Source of the DNA: Kappaphycus alvarezii
Lineage: Eukaryota; Rhodophyta; Florideophyceae; Gigartinales; Solieriaceae
DNA: 64,000 nucleotides
Direction of reading: 5' to 3'
Assembly: GCA_002205965.3 (NCBI GenBank)
Contig: NADL03000599.1
Span: 2,046,001 to 2,110,000, forward strand
Of the stretch, positions 62,599-64,000 are shown one piece after another (positions within the stretch are counted from its first letter, which is position 1; each line of letters begins with the position of its first letter). The notes beneath the pieces are model-generated. The model had not been told where the DNA came from. It made no database searches and worked only from the letters and a program-made list of their open reading frames with translations. A program made the position numbers and the translations under genes.

Positions 62599-63588
62599 AT
62601 GCCTCGAGGTAAGTTACTCTCTCAATTTGGGAAAGGCCAAATACTGGCCACGCACAATGAGTGCGTAAGTGTCAGGGAAATCGCCAGGCGTTTAAAAAGG
62701 TCCCCAGGAGTCGTACAAGGCTTTTTGAAGCATCCCCAGGTGGTGGACTCGCGAAAATCGTGGCGAAACGCCACGAAAATCACGAAACACCAAGTCCGGC
62801 GTTTGATTAGGGAGGCAGCAAAGGGGGAGAAATCATCTCATGAACTGCAAATCGCTCTTCAATTGCCACTCGGCGCTCGACGGGTACAACAGTTGCTAAT
62901 AATGCCCCTCATTTGAAGTACAAGAAGATGATCAAGCGTCCATCGATGCAGCAAAGGCACAAAGATGCGAGGTTAGAGTGGGCAAAAGAAATGTGGCAAA
63001 AGGGGCCCGAATTCTGGCGTACTGTCGTTTTCTCCGACGAAAAAAAGTTTAATTAAGATGGCCCGGATGGTTTATGAAGTTACTGACATGATTTAAGAAC
63101 AGAAGAGAGAAAGTTTTAAACTCGTCATCAAGGGGGACATGATATGGGGGGCCATTTTGTACTACGGAGTTTCGTTTCTTTTCGAATGCCATTAGAAAGT
63201 TGACTCTGTTTCGTATTGTCACATCCTAGAGAAGGAGTTGTTACCATTTACGGCGAATAAAATGAGAGAGAACTGGATTTTTCAACAAGATGGTGCTGCC
63301 CCCCACCGCTCCAACTATAAAAAAAATTGGTTATGCAGCAAAAAAATTGATGTTTTGGAGTGGCCTGCCAAGTCCCCAGACCTTAAAGTTATCGAAAATG
63401 TCTGGGGACTAATGGCGCGGAAGGCTTATCACAATGCGAGACAGTTTAATACTGTTAAAGATCTTACAGACAGGGTGTAAGATGCGTGGGAGAACCTGTC
63501 TGAAGAATACCTCCACAGTCTTTACGATTCCATTCCCATGCGTTTAATTGAGGTTGTTGAGAAGAAAAGGGATGCCAGTAAGTACTAA
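62599..63588 (+). pseudogene. Tc1-like transposase
   Basis: The ATG at 62599 opens MPRGKLLSQFGKGQILATHN with VSVREIARRLKRSPGVVQGF, a helix-turn-helix DNA-binding domain. Later blocks are VVFSDEKKFN (first Asp; a TAA follows), NWIFQQDGAAPHRS (second Asp) and EWPAKSPDLKVIENVWGLMA (Glu), a DD34E-type catalytic set. Phase changes near 62905 and 63080, and stops near 63056 and 63478, break it. The C-terminal phase ends at TAA 63586-63588. Confidence 0.87.
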
Positions 63589-63679
63589 ATTTGCTTTTTT
63601 AAACAATTTATTGAGTTCTTTCATATAGAATTTCGTGTACTTATCCGTTTTTCTTTCGGGGTTTTAAAGATATCTTCGT

Positions 63680-63827
63680 TTTAGCCATTTCTCTCTTAAA
63701 AATGAGTCTATATTTGAACTCAGCGCCTCTTTTTACTGTAGTGTAGCAACGGGCATGGATAGTAATGCTATCGAAGTTCCTTTTCTGTTCCCGACTGGAA
63801 GTGTATTTATAGGAATTTCGCACACTG
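63680..63827 (-). repeat. Right terminal inverted repeat
   Basis: Its reverse complement starts CAGTGTGCGAAATTCC and matches the left repeat. It ends at 63827, next to TA. Confidence 0.85.
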
Positions 63828-63829
63828 TA

Positions 63830-64000
63830 CAGGGGTGGAAAGGGGATGTAATTTTAACATACCGGTCTTGTGGAGGAGGTTGTGAATTATTTGCGCTTGT
63901 GAGATGTGTATGGGCAACGTTTTAGGACATGGCTACATGCCATTTGAGGTGAGTAGTGGGGTTTTGTAGGTTTATTTTATTTTATTTTTGTCTCAGAACA
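63830..64000. other. Flank of the Tc1/mariner insertion
   Basis: By position this should be the continuation of the split copia fragment, but I could not recognise copia residues in it. Confidence 0.35.

Larger units (their letters stand above)
62265..63827 (+). mobile_element. Tc1/mariner element with long terminal inverted repeats
   Basis: Both ends start CAGTGTRCGAAATTCC inward from a TA dinucleotide (62263-62264 and 63828-63829), the target duplication of Tc1/mariner. The inverted similarity continues for roughly 150 bp (about 62265-62410 with 63680-63827), including ATAAATACACTTCCAGT and GCTGAGTTCAAATAT. The element is 1563 bp and carries one broken transposase. Confidence 0.9.

Noticed and set aside
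1..64000. CRISPR arrays, operons, ribosome-binding sites, phage or plasmid origins
   Set aside because: No regularly spaced short repeats and no prokaryotic gene organisation were seen; the content is eukaryotic transposons.

Overview
This window is eukaryotic DNA made almost entirely of transposable elements nested in one another. I see one long intact gene that is not obviously transposon-derived, at 55243-57312. The evidence is the element set: Ty1/copia, Ty3/gypsy, a DIRS-like tyrosine-recombinase retroelement, R2-like non-LTR elements with a restriction-like endonuclease (RLE), one APE-type LINE, a piggyBac-like transposase and Tc1/mariner transposases. Nothing prokaryotic is present. 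The intact gene has no visible intron. An intron-poor alga, perhaps a florideophyte red alga such as Chondrus, would fit, but that is a guess from general knowledge and the sequence does not prove it.

Layout. 1-5017: minus-strand copia element A, its left LTR running off the window. 5018-6130: no gene, but a perfect hairpin at 5847-5895. 6130-9575: two dead copies of the 55 kb gene, one an inverted 3' fragment and one nearly full-length. 9780-12749: a dispersed ORF-bearing repeat, then a GC-rich RLE non-LTR element lacking its reverse transcriptase core. 12750-18729: minus-strand copia element 1 with a perfect 5-bp target duplication, splitting the RLE reading frame, which resumes at 18730-18861. 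18985-20105: a second copy of the dispersed repeat and another RLE tail. 20106-26441: plus-strand copia element 2, with an antisense ORF resembling a cysteine peptidase. 26442-27900: RLE tail and non-coding DNA with palindromes. 27916-31857: broken piggyBac-like transposase that seems to contain a YqaJ-type nuclease domain. 33166-33827: RLE fragment. 33828-42920: minus-strand gypsy element with two nearly identical 1520-bp LTRs, each holding an ORF with an acidic tail. 42921-44050: APE-type LINE fragment. 44856-48730: DIRS-like element. 49566-53500: the most complete RLE non-LTR element (minus). 54770-57650: the intact gene and the flanks it shares with its dead copy. 58035-58900: third copy of the dispersed repeat and another RLE-type fragment. 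59950-60850: decayed Tc1-like transposase. 61480-62262: copia fragment interrupted by a Tc1/mariner element with long inverted repeats (62265-63827).

Logic of the region. The window is a layered record of insertions rather than a pathway. LTR elements lie in or beside RLE-element 3' ends three times. The gypsy LTRs differ at only about seven positions, so it looks the most recent. The copia LTR pairs and the Tc1-like copies are older. The best candidates for undescribed biology are the repeat-motif gene family (55243-57312 with relics at 6130-9220), the LTR-embedded acidic ORF of the gypsy element, the transposase with an inserted nuclease domain, and the antisense peptidase-like ORF. All identity statements are by eye; no alignment or database search was run.
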